DNA of 64,000 bases, from contig NZ_QJVC01000013.1 of assembly GCF_003219795.1 (NCBI RefSeq), forward strand, positions 1-64,000, read 5' to 3'. Below, one piece after another: positions 26,812 to 34,800 of the stretch (positions within the stretch are counted from its first letter, which is position 1; every line of letters begins with the position of its first letter). Under the pieces are notes generated by a model. It did no database searches. It was not told the DNA's origin and saw only the letters and a list, made by a program, of their open reading frames with translations. Source of the DNA: Arthrobacter psychrolactophilus. Its GTDB lineage: Bacteria > Actinomycetota > Actinomycetes > Actinomycetales > Micrococcaceae. The translations under genes were made by a program, and so were the position numbers.

Positions 26812-27124
26812 GATGTCTCTTCTGTGGTGTTCGGACAATGGCCGGAGGTGGTGGTCTCCGGCGGGAACTGTTCACGGCGTCGTTCTAGAGCGTTTCACAC
26901 GGCCCACGGCGCCGAGTTGTAAACCGTAATATTGCCGGGCCTCGCTGGGTGAAAATCCCGCCATTCCGGGCTTTTCGCAGGGCGCCTCCATGTCACGATA
27001 CGACGCCGCACGTCGTGCCATGAACCCAGATATCGGTGCGTTTCCTGCTTCTTGAACCCGCCGCGCCCGCTGCTGCAGAGTGGTGCTCACCACCCGTATC
27101 AACGACCCGTTCGCAGAGGAAATC
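26812..27124. other. Divergent promoter region between LLM1 and SBP1
   Basis: About 313 bp without a convincing gene. It contains an inverted repeat ACGACG-N5-CGTCGT at 27000-27016 that could be an operator. GGAAATC directly precedes the SBP1 ATG. No clear -35/-10 pair could be assigned. Confidence 0.5.
27000..27016. promoter_or_regulatory. Inverted repeat, possible operator
   Basis: ACGACG-CCGCA-CGTCGT, a 6-5-6 inverted repeat about 110 bp upstream of the SBP1 start and 190 bp upstream of LLM1. The regulator is not encoded next to it. Confidence 0.35.
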
Positions 27125-28087
27125 ATGAATCACCCCATCACGCACAAGGCCTTATCCCTCGCCGTTGCCGCCAGCGCGCTCCTTGGCTTAGCCGCCTGCT
27201 CTGACCCGGGCGCCAATGCCGCACCGGGCACTGCCGGAGCCACCGCCTTCAACCTCTCCCCGCAGCAGGACCGGGTGCCGGTTACGGCGGACCCCGCGGC
27301 CGCAGCGCTGGTCCCCGAGACCATCAAAAAGGACGGCAAGCTCACGGTGGCCGTGGCACTCGGCACGGCCCCGCTGGGCTTGTTCGCCACGGACAACAAG
27401 ACGCCCATCGGCAATGAGGTGGACATCGCCATCGCCCTGGCCCAATCACTGGATCTGGAGGCCGAGATCGTCCCCGTTGCCTGGGCCGATTGGCCGTTGG
27501 GCGTGGGCTCGGGCAAATACGAGGCCGCCATCACGAATGTCACGGTCACCGAGGAACGCAAACTCAAGTTTGACTTCGCCACCTATCGCGAGGACCAGCT
27601 CGGCTTCTACGCCCTCACCGACAGCCCCATCACGAGTGTGACATCGGCGCCCGATGTGGCCGGCAAGAAGATCATCGTGGGCTCCGGCACCAACCAGGAG
27701 TCCATCCTGCTCGCCTGGAATAAGGAAAACGTGGCGCAGGGTCTGGCTCCGGTGGAATTCCAGTATTACGACGACGATTCCGCCTCTACCCTGGCCCTCC
27801 AGTCAGGACGCGCCGATCTGACCTTCGGCCCCAATCCGACCGGCGCGTACAAGGCCGCCACGGACGGCAAGTCCAAGCTGGTGGGAACGGTCGACGGCGG
27901 CTGGCCGCTGAGTGCCCGCATCGCCGTCACGACCGAGAAGGGCAACGGTTTCGCTGTGGCCGCCCAGGCCGGGCTGAACCACCTGATTGCCGATGGCAGC
28001 TACGCCAAGGTTCTGGCCAAGTGGGGTCTCTCCAGCGAGGCGGTGGAGAAGTCGGAGCTGAACCCGCCGGGTCTGCCCGCCAGCTAA
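27125..28087 (+). CDS. ABC transporter substrate-binding lipoprotein (SBP1)
   Basis: A 320-residue family-3 (polar amino acid type) solute-binding protein. Signal peptide with lipobox LAAC (Cys about 25), then DGKLTVAVALGTAPLGLFATDNKTPIGNEVDIAIALA and IIVGSGTNQESILLAWN. It is a paralogue of the lipoprotein at 31637-32641: both share the VGSGTNQExILLAWNKE and TPIG(N/S)E segments. It has no permease of its own and may use the transporter at 32653-34523. Start ATG with GGAAATC before it. Confidence 0.88.
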   Translation: MNHPITHKALSLAVAASALLGLAACSDPGANAAPGTAGATAFNLSPQQDRVPVTADPAAAALVPETIKKDGKLTVAVALGTAPLGLFATDNKTPIGNEVDIAIALAQSLDLEAEIVPVAWADWPLGVGSGKYEAAITNVTVTEERKLKFDFATYREDQLGFYALTDSPITSVTSAPDVAGKKIIVGSGTNQESILLAWNKENVAQGLAPVEFQYYDDDSASTLALQSGRADLTFGPNPTGAYKAATDGKSKLVGTVDGGWPLSARIAVTTEKGNGFAVAAQAGLNHLIADGSYAKVLAKWGLSSEAVEKSELNPPGLPAS

Positions 28088-28118
28088 GGTCACGGCACAG
28101 CCTCACGGCGGGTTGACC

Positions 28119-28165
28119 TGGCAGATAATGCCCCTTCACCTCGGGTGAAGGGGCATTATCTGCCA
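28119..28165 (+). repeat. Perfect 22-bp hairpin downstream of SBP1
   Basis: Arms 28119-28140 and 28144-28165 are exact inverted copies (TGGCAGATAATGCC to start) around a TCG loop. There is no T-tract. It may terminate SBP1 transcription or be a member of a dispersed repeat family; the minus-strand operon has its own hairpin next to it. Confidence 0.65.
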
Positions 28166-28188
28166 ACTGACCACGGGGTCAGACAAGA

Positions 28189-28237
28189 ACGACGGCGGGA
28201 GCTCACCTTTTGGGAAAAGGTGGGCTCCCGCCGTCGT
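28189..28237 (-). terminator. Terminator of the permease-to-LLM2 operon
   Basis: 14-bp perfect outer stem ACGACGGCGGGAGC/GCTCCCGCCGTCGT with an inner CACCTTTT/AAAAGGTG stem; the minus strand continues TTCTTGTCT. It lies 29 bp after the LLM2 stop. Confidence 0.75.
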
Positions 28238-28266
28238 CGGCTAAGAAATAGCAGCGGAAGCGGTTG

Positions 28267-29673
28267 CTAGGCGTGCGAAAGCGTTGCCGAGGACTCGGCA
28301 CGCTGCGGAAGTGGCAGGCCCAGGTGCTCACGCAGCGTGGTGCCCACATAGTCGGTGGGGTAGACGCCACGGGCCTGTAATTCGGGCACGAGGTGGTTGA
28401 CGATGTCGTCCAGCCCCGTGGGAATGAGCCAGGGTGAGATGTTGAAGCCATCCACGGCTCCCACGGCGGCATAGCGGGCCAGCAGATCCGCGATCTCCGT
28501 GTAGGAACCCGAGAAGGTGGCGTCGGCGCGGCTCGTCTTGCCCGAGACAAATTGCCGGATCGACAGGCCCTTATCCAGGGCCTCGGCGCGCCACTGATCC
28601 GCTAATTGGCGAGCCTTGGCACCATGGAAGCCGCTCCCCCGGGTCTCGGAGGTCTCCTCCACGACGGGATCGATGTCCGGCAGCGGGCCGTCGGGATCAT
28701 AGCCGGAGAGCTCCCTGCCCCAGAACTGCTCGAGGTAGGCGATGGCTTGCTCGGGGCCGATCTGCAGGCTGCGCACCCAGGCCTGCTTTTCCCGGGCCTC
28801 CTGCGGGGTCGCGGCCAGGATGAATTCGCTCGCTGGCATGATCTGCACCTCGTTCGCGCCGCGACCGGCGGCCACGGTGCGGGCCACGATGTCGCGACGG
28901 AAGATTAGCGCGGCGTCGAGCCCAGGATGTGCGGAGAAGATGACATCGGCCTGGCGGGCGGCAAAGTCGCGACCCTCTGGCGAATCGCCGGCCTGGAACA
29001 GCACAGGGCGGTGCTGGGCGGTGCGTGGCAGGCGCGGCTCATAGTCCACGGTGTAGTGCGCGCCTGTGTGCTGGACCGGCCGGATCGAGTCCGGGGCAGA
29101 CCAGGTGGCCGCGGTTTCCGAGGCCGAGATGGCCTCGGCCTCCCAGCTATCCCAGATCCGCTTGGCCGTCTGAACGAAGGCCTCGGCGTGGACATAACGA
29201 TCGGCATGATCCAGATAGCCGCCGCGGCGGAAGTTCGCACCCGTCCACGCGTTATCGGTTGTCACCACGTTCCAGGCGGCCCGGCCACCAGAGATCAGAT
29301 CCAAGCTGGCGAGCCGGTGGGCCAGATGCGCGGGATCGTTGTAGGTGGTGTTTTGCGTGGCCACGAGGCCGATCTTGTTGGTCACGGCGGCCAGCGCGGC
29401 CAACATGGTTTGCGCATCCGGACGTCCCGCGACATCTAGGGCGTGCGGGCGGCCCTGATGTTCGCGCAGCCGCAGGCCCTCACCGAGGAAGAACGCGGCA
29501 AAGAGCCCGCGCTCTGCCGTCTGCGCCAGCTGCCTGAATGATTCAAAGTCCGTTTGGGAGCCTGATTCGGGCGCCTTCCATACGGTTCCGGAGTTGACGC
29601 CCTGGAAGAAGACGCCTAATTGCAGCTGTCCGCTGGGGACAAAGCCGTGGCCGATGTCTGTATTTTCACTCAT
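28267..29673 (-). CDS. Luciferase-like (LLM) flavin monooxygenase 2, NtaA/SnaA/DszA type
   Basis: A 468-residue FMNH2-dependent monooxygenase, the most canonical of the three in this cluster. Blocks: QLAQTAERGLFAAFFLGEGL, AVTNKIGLVATQNTTYNDPAHLA, ASLDLISGGRAAWNVVTT (intact GRAxWNxVT), PRTAQHRPVLFQAGDSPEGRDFAA and the C-terminal HLVPELQARGVYPTDY. Such enzymes cleave C-S, C-N or C-O bonds, as in nitrilotriacetate, dibenzothiophene sulfone or dimethyl sulfide breakdown. It is the last gene of a tight six-gene operon, 9 bp after LLM3. Confidence 0.92.
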   Translation of the reverse strand: MSENTDIGHGFVPSGQLQLGVFFQGVNSGTVWKAPESGSQTDFESFRQLAQTAERGLFAAFFLGEGLRLREHQGRPHALDVAGRPDAQTMLAALAAVTNKIGLVATQNTTYNDPAHLAHRLASLDLISGGRAAWNVVTTDNAWTGANFRRGGYLDHADRYVHAEAFVQTAKRIWDSWEAEAISASETAATWSAPDSIRPVQHTGAHYTVDYEPRLPRTAQHRPVLFQAGDSPEGRDFAARQADVIFSAHPGLDAALIFRRDIVARTVAAGRGANEVQIMPASEFILAATPQEAREKQAWVRSLQIGPEQAIAYLEQFWGRELSGYDPDGPLPDIDPVVEETSETRGSGFHGAKARQLADQWRAEALDKGLSIRQFVSGKTSRADATFSGSYTEIADLLARYAAVGAVDGFNISPWLIPTGLDDIVNHLVPELQARGVYPTDYVGTTLREHLGLPLPQRAESSATLSHA

Positions 29674-29682
29674 GGCGATTCC

Positions 29683-30822
29683 TTAGTGTCCAGCGGTTGC
29701 GTAGCGATTGGTGGCCTGTCCCAGCCCCAGGAGGGCGCGGAACGTGGTCTCGGGCGTGCTGGGAGCGAGCACGCCGCGGCGGCGCAGCTCGGGCAGCACG
29801 AGGCGGGAGAGCTCGTCGAGCTCCACGTCTAGTACGGCGGGGTGCAGCCGCACGCCGTCGGCCGTGGCCAACAGCTCACTCAAGAAATCCACGAGGCCGG
29901 CCGCGTCCCCCACATAGCGGCTGCGGTTGCTGGGCCACGGCGTCTGCGCGTCCAACTGGGCCAAACGCTCCTTGGCACGCTGACCACGGGCATCGAGCAC
30001 CACGTCCAGCTCGGCGATGACGGACACGGCCCCGCGTGAGCGCACCTGGGCAACAGCCTCGCCGAGCTCCTCTAGCGACGGCGCGGTCACCAACACGGCG
30101 TCCACCCCGGAGTCGGGAGAGCCCACGGCCAGCCCGTCAGCGAGCAATTCGGCCGGGGCTACCACAGGCAGCTGCCCCTGCAAGGGACGCGGAATGATGG
30201 CCGGACCTTTGACGGAATACCCCTCGCCGGGAAAATCGGGGTCCGTCTCAAAATCGGCATAGTGCAGCTTGTCCACATCCAGGTACCGTCCGGAGTCCAC
30301 GTCGCGGATCACGGCGTCATCCTCCCAGCTGTCCCATAGCCGACGGCTCACCTCAACTGCGGCCGCAGCCTCCGCCGCGCGTCCGGCCCCTGCCACTGCG
30401 GAACGTCCGACGGCGGCTCCCTCGCCTTCACTGCCGCTGGCCGCGACGAGCCATCCGGCCCGGCCAGCTGTCACATAGTCAAGGCTCGCGAGCTGGGTCG
30501 CGACATGGAAGGGCTCGGTGAACACCGTGTCGACCTCGGGCACCAGGATGATGCTGCGGGTGATGGGCCCGGCAAAGGCGGCCCGCTGCACGGCGTCGAG
30601 CCGGGCGGCAATGTCCGAGCCAGCAGGTCCCACCGGGCCATCGGAAAAGGTGGCCACATGGAAGCCGGCCGATTCTGCCGCCAGCACGGTGGAGCGGATG
30701 CGCACACCGCTCAAGAGTTCGGTGGGGGCATGGCGGGCGGCGCGCCAGGCAGCCGGGTGGGCCCCGTCGCCGTCGAGCTCTAAGGCTAGGAAGCCTGTTC
30801 GGGGATGATCTGCGGTGCTCAT
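29683..30822 (-). CDS. Luciferase-like (LLM) protein 3, divergent
   Basis: A 379-residue LLM-fold protein related to its neighbours: RIRSTVLAAESAGFHVATFSDGP, FHVATQLASLDYVTAGRAGWLVAAS and the C-terminal LDELSRLVLPELRRRGVLAPSTPETTFRALLGL. The GRAxWNxVT motif has decayed to GRAGWLVAAS and the middle region is shortened, so it may be a partner subunit or act on a different compound. Its start overlaps the DUF1684 stop by 4 bp. Function beyond the fold is unclear. Confidence 0.8.
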   Translation of the reverse strand: MSTADHPRTGFLALELDGDGAHPAAWRAARHAPTELLSGVRIRSTVLAAESAGFHVATFSDGPVGPAGSDIAARLDAVQRAAFAGPITRSIILVPEVDTVFTEPFHVATQLASLDYVTAGRAGWLVAASGSEGEGAAVGRSAVAGAGRAAEAAAAVEVSRRLWDSWEDDAVIRDVDSGRYLDVDKLHYADFETDPDFPGEGYSVKGPAIIPRPLQGQLPVVAPAELLADGLAVGSPDSGVDAVLVTAPSLEELGEAVAQVRSRGAVSVIAELDVVLDARGQRAKERLAQLDAQTPWPSNRSRYVGDAAGLVDFLSELLATADGVRLHPAVLDVELDELSRLVLPELRRRGVLAPSTPETTFRALLGLGQATNRYATAGH

Positions 30823-31640
30823 GGACGTGCCTCTCGTTCAAAGGGGATCTTTTCGCCGGCGGCAATGGCCACGGGCAGATGATTTTCGGCGGGCGGGAGC
30901 GGGCAGGTGGCCAGATCCGTGTAGGCGCAGGGCAGATTCACGGCCCGGTTGAAGTCGGCCGTCACGGCGCCGCCATCCGCGGGAGCGGCAAAGTTCAAGG
31001 AACGGTTAGCCGCATAGGTGGTCTTCCCCGAGGTGGCATCCGTAAACAAGACCTGGAACGTTCCCGGAGCTGCCCCGTTGAACACCGTGAGCTCGTGCCT
31101 CTGGCCCGCGAGGCTGAAGCTCAGCTGCCCCGGTGCCTGGTACACATGCGAGATACCCTCGACGGCGGCTCCCACCGTGACCTCGCGGGGTCGCCGGAAG
31201 GGAACGTAGTGGGCTGCGAGCGCAAACGCCGGGTTGGGGCGGTAGGCCGGTGTGCCGTGATAGTTGCGCAGCAGGGCGTTCTCGGGATTCCGTGGACGGA
31301 GGAGGTACTCTCCTCCCCTCTTGGCGAGCTCAAGGATGGTGGTGCCGTAGCCGAGGTTGATGCCGTCGCGTTCGGCGATGGGGCCAAAGACGAGTTCCCC
31401 CTCGGTGTTCAGGTTCTCTGGCGTGTTGAGCTCTACCCCGTCGCGCAGCAGGCTTTCGCTGGCAGGCAAGGTGAGGTGTACGGCGTCGTCCTTGAGGTAC
31501 CACTGGCCGGGAGCCCCGGCGAGCGCCGTGGCCTCGGAGGTGAGCCAGTGCAGATCTGTCACGGCGAGGAAGCCGTGCGGATCGCTGCGGAGTTTCTCAT
31601 GGGCGTTATGCCAGTCCTCCCACTCGGTCGCGAAGCTCAT
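30819..31640 (-). CDS. DUF1684 domain protein
   Basis: A 273-residue soluble protein with no signal peptide. It ends with the conserved DUF1684 block DFNRAVNLPCAYTDLATCPL followed by PPAENHLPV and starts WEDWHNAHEKLRSDPHGFLAVTDLHWL, also typical. The two Cys in PCAYTDLATCP are family features. Biochemical function is unknown. It overlaps both neighbours by 4 bp (SBP2 upstream, LLM3 downstream), so it is embedded in the transporter-monooxygenase operon and probably acts on the same compound. Confidence 0.88.
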   Translation of the reverse strand: MSFATEWEDWHNAHEKLRSDPHGFLAVTDLHWLTSEATALAGAPGQWYLKDDAVHLTLPASESLLRDGVELNTPENLNTEGELVFGPIAERDGINLGYGTTILELAKRGGEYLLRPRNPENALLRNYHGTPAYRPNPAFALAAHYVPFRRPREVTVGAAVEGISHVYQAPGQLSFSLAGQRHELTVFNGAAPGTFQVLFTDATSGKTTYAANRSLNFAAPADGGAVTADFNRAVNLPCAYTDLATCPLPPAENHLPVAIAAGEKIPFEREARP

Positions 31641-32641
31641 TTGCTGCCCCCTACATAGTTGCTGGCCGTGATGGTTTCGGAGGCCGGGAGGGCTTCCTCG
31701 CTCAGACCCCAGCGGGCGAGGACCTCTCCGTAGGATCCGTCCTTGATGACGGCGTTGAGTGCGTCGGTAATGGCCGGAGCCAGTCCGTTGTCCTTGAGCG
31801 TTGTCGCGGCGACGAGGGTTTCATTGGGCCAGCCGGCATTGACCTTGCCCACGATCTTCAGGTCATCCCGCGTGTTGGCTCGGTACACGGCCGACGGGTA
31901 CGGGGTGATGTTGACGTCGGTGCGTCCAGAGCCCAGCGCCAGGATGGTGTCGGCGTCTGAGGAGTAGTACTGCAACTCGGCGGGCGCCTTTCCGGCGGCC
32001 TCAAGTTCCTTATTCCACGCCAGCAGGATCTTTTCCTGGTTAGTGCCGGAGCCGACCGAGATCTTGAGCCCGGAGATGTCGGCCGAACTCTTGATGTCAT
32101 AGCTGGAGGTTTTCTTGGCCTCGAAGCCCATGTAGGCCGCCCTATAGGTGGAGAAGTCAAAAAGTTTCACCCGCTCGGCGTTGATCCCCACATTGGAGAA
32201 CACCGCCTCCAGGTCCCCCGATTGGGTTTTCAGTGGCCAGTTCTCCCACGCCGTGACCTGGACATCGAGGTCCAGGCCCAGCTTGTCGGCCACGAGCTGG
32301 GCCAGGTCAAGCTCTGAACCAATGGGGGTCTTGTTATCCGTGGCGTGGAAGCTCAGCGGCACGGACCCTGCCGTGGTGCCCACCGTGAGCTTGCCATCCT
32401 TGGCGATGGCGGCCGGGACCTTGGCTGCGAGCGCCGGATCCTTCTCAGCCCTGATGCGGTTTTGCTCCGGTGAGCTGTTGTACACCACTCCGTTGGCGGC
32501 GGCCGGGCTCTGCTCACCTGTGGCGGCCTGTGCACCGGGGTCGGAGCAGCCTGTCAGCACGCTCATCCCGGCAAGAACGACGGCGGGGAGTACAGCAAGG
32601 CTGCGAAGGCGTGAGTTCCGGGGTGCGGAGGACTGTGACAT
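31637..32641 (-). CDS. ABC transporter substrate-binding lipoprotein (SBP2)
   Basis: A 334-residue family-3 solute-binding protein with signal peptide and lipobox LTGC (Cys about 32), then DGKLTVGTTAGSVPLSFHATDNKTPIG, YRAAYMGFEAKK and ISVGSGTNQEKILLAWNKE. It is the cognate binding protein of the ATPase and permease directly upstream (11-bp gap to the ATPase). Resembles cystine or glutamine type binders; the ligand cannot be read from the sequence. Paralogue of SBP1 (27125). Confidence 0.9.
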   Translation of the reverse strand: MSQSSAPRNSRLRSLAVLPAVVLAGMSVLTGCSDPGAQAATGEQSPAAANGVVYNSSPEQNRIRAEKDPALAAKVPAAIAKDGKLTVGTTAGSVPLSFHATDNKTPIGSELDLAQLVADKLGLDLDVQVTAWENWPLKTQSGDLEAVFSNVGINAERVKLFDFSTYRAAYMGFEAKKTSSYDIKSSADISGLKISVGSGTNQEKILLAWNKELEAAGKAPAELQYYSSDADTILALGSGRTDVNITPYPSAVYRANTRDDLKIVGKVNAGWPNETLVAATTLKDNGLAPAITDALNAVIKDGSYGEVLARWGLSEEALPASETITASNYVGGSK

Positions 32642-32652
32642 GTGGGTGTTCC

Positions 32653-33465
32653 TTAGATATTGAAGGCTGGTTCGATGATTTTGGAGAAGAAGGCTTTGGT
32701 GCGCGCTTCATGGGGGTTGGCGAAGAGTTCCGCCGGGGTGCCGCTTTCCACGATCTGCCCCTGGTCCATGAAGACCACGGTGTCGGCCACATCGCGGGCG
32801 AAGCCCATCTCGTGCGTGACGATGATCAAGGTGGTGCCGGAGGTGGCGAGTTCGCGGATGACGTCCAGGACCTCGTTGACCAGTTCGGGGTCGAGCGCGC
32901 TCGTGGGTTCGTCAAAGAGCAGGATCTTGGGGTCCAGGGCCAGCGCCCGGGCGATCGCCACGCGCTGTTGTTGCCCGCCGGAGAGTTGTCGCGGGTAAGC
33001 ATGGGCCTTGTCCTTGAGTCCTACTCGCTCCAGTAATTCCAGACCACGACGGCGGGCCTGCGCCTTGGTCTTTCCCTGCGCCACCACCGGTGCCTCGACG
33101 ACGTTTTCTAACGCCGTGAGGTGGCCGAAGAGGTTGAAGTTTTGAAACACCATCCCAATCTCGGTGCGTTGCTTGAGAATGTCTTTCTCGCGCAGCTCAT
33201 GCAGGCTGTTGCCGCGCTTCTTGTATCCCACGAGGGAGCCGTCGATTGCGACATAGCCCGAGTCGACCTTCTCAAGGTGGTTGATGGTGCGCAGCAGAGT
33301 GGACTTTCCCGAGCCGGACGGGCCAAGGATCGCGGTGACTGCTCCGGGCTCCACCGTCAGGGACACACCCCTGAGGACATGCAGGGCACCAAAGCTCTTG
33401 TGCACCTCGGTGATCTCCACGAGCCCGCGGGTCTGTGCTGGGGCGAGGGTTTCGGTGATGGTCAT
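32653..33465 (-). CDS. Amino acid ABC transporter ATP-binding protein
   Basis: A 270-residue ATPase of the polar amino acid uptake group: Walker A GPSGSGKST, Q-loop VFQNFNLFGHLTALENV, signature LSGGQQQRVAIARALALDPKILLFDEPTSALD with Walker B, and H-loop VTHEMGFA. Its ATG overlaps the permease stop by 4 bp. Confidence 0.95.
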   Translation of the reverse strand: MTITETLAPAQTRGLVEITEVHKSFGALHVLRGVSLTVEPGAVTAILGPSGSGKSTLLRTINHLEKVDSGYVAIDGSLVGYKKRGNSLHELREKDILKQRTEIGMVFQNFNLFGHLTALENVVEAPVVAQGKTKAQARRRGLELLERVGLKDKAHAYPRQLSGGQQQRVAIARALALDPKILLFDEPTSALDPELVNEVLDVIRELATSGTTLIIVTHEMGFARDVADTVVFMDQGQIVESGTPAELFANPHEARTKAFFSKIIEPAFNI

Positions 33466-34523
33466 CGCAGATCCTTAGCGGTGGTGCGGAGGGTGAAGAA
33501 CTTCTTGGCTTTCTGCAGGGGTGTCTGCGGCAGGGTGCGCACGGCGCCCTTGGCGAAGTGGCGTTCGATGTAGTACTGGAAAACGCTCAGCACGGAGGTG
33601 ATCACGATGTACCAGAGCGTGGCCACGAGCAGCAGCGGCAGCACCTGTTGGGTGCGGTTGTATATGACTTGCACGGTGTAGAACAGTTCCGAGTAGGCCA
33701 GCACGTACACAATCGAGGTGCCCTTGACCAGGCCGATGATCTCGTTGAATGCCGTGGGCAGAATGGAGCGCATGGCCTGCGGCAGCACGATCCGGGTGGA
33801 GCGACGCCAGGCCGGAATACCCAGGGCCGAGGCGGCCTCGAGCTGGCCCTGATCCACCGAGAGGATGCCGCCGCGGATGATCTCCGCCGAGTAGGCCGCC
33901 TGGTTCAAGGTCAGGCCCAGGATGGCTGCGGCAAATTGACTGATGAGGGTCGTGGTCTGGACCTCGAAGAACTGCACACTCGTAAAGGGAATGCCGAGGC
34001 TGATCTTTTCGTACAGGTACCCCAGGTTGTACCAAAGCAGCATCTGCACCAGCAGTGGTGTGGAGCGGAAGATCCAGGAGAACGTCCAGGAGACCGAGAC
34101 CAGAAGTGGCGAGGCCGAGAGCCGCATGAGCGCGAGGATGAAGCCGAGCACAAAGCCCAGGACGCCGGAGATGACCGTCAGCTTGAGCGTCTCGCCCAGC
34201 CCGCGGATCACGGACTCGGCCGTGAACCACTGCGCCACCACGTCCCATTCCCAACGCGGGTTCGTCGCGAGCGAGAACAGGATCGCCACAACGCCCAAGG
34301 CCACCACAATGGTGCCCACCCAGCGCCAGGGATGCTTGGCCGCAACCACCTTGTAGCCCGAATAGTCGGCCACGGCCCGTGCGGCACCCGGTGTGGGAGG
34401 CACGGAAGCCGGGGGCACACTGGAGCCGTGAGGTCCTGCAGGGCTCGCAACGGCCTGTGGGTCCGGGGAAGATTCGTTCGTCTCGGTGGCCGATGGGGCC
34501 AGCTCGGTCGGTGCGGTGCTCAT
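33462..34523 (-). CDS. Amino acid ABC transporter permease
   Basis: A 353-residue inner-membrane permease. A Pro/Ser-rich N-terminal tail of about 60 residues precedes five or six membrane segments and the HisM/GlnP-type motif QAAYSAEIIRGGILSVDQGQLEAASALGI (EAA loop), then IVLPQAMRSILPTAFNEIIGLVKGTS. It is the first gene of a six-gene operon (permease, ATPase, SBP2, DUF1684, LLM3, LLM2) divergent from the FAD protein gene. Confidence 0.93.
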   Translation of the reverse strand: MSTAPTELAPSATETNESSPDPQAVASPAGPHGSSVPPASVPPTPGAARAVADYSGYKVVAAKHPWRWVGTIVVALGVVAILFSLATNPRWEWDVVAQWFTAESVIRGLGETLKLTVISGVLGFVLGFILALMRLSASPLLVSVSWTFSWIFRSTPLLVQMLLWYNLGYLYEKISLGIPFTSVQFFEVQTTTLISQFAAAILGLTLNQAAYSAEIIRGGILSVDQGQLEAASALGIPAWRRSTRIVLPQAMRSILPTAFNEIIGLVKGTSIVYVLAYSELFYTVQVIYNRTQQVLPLLLVATLWYIVITSVLSVFQYYIERHFAKGAVRTLPQTPLQKAKKFFTLRTTAKDLR

Positions 34524-34800
34524 TGCGCCACCTCGATTCTTTGTTGTGGTTGTTGTGCTTCGATGACTGCAAATCTAGGCGGCGCCTGCAACCGTTTCCA
34601 AGGGCTTCGTTGCACGGCTTCACGATGGGACGCAGGGCGTCATATGTCGTTGCGTGACCCGCACGTGACGCTTCGTGAACGGCGGTGAAGTGGCGTGACC
34701 GCGTCCTTTTTTCGGCCCCGGGCGGCGACCTAGCATGAGCTCATCACCCATTCTTAGAACTGCTTCGCGGGCTCCCGTGCGGCACCGGTCAGGAGCCCCT

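Noticed and set aside
26872-27126. Small minus-strand open frame in the LLM1-SBP1 intergenic region
   Set aside because: Overlaps the divergent promoter, has no ribosome-binding site and no family match.
32653-34523. Assignment of the ABC importer as a specific cystine or glutamine transporter
   Set aside because: The ATPase and permease motifs define only the polar amino acid group; ligand specificity cannot be read from the sequence.
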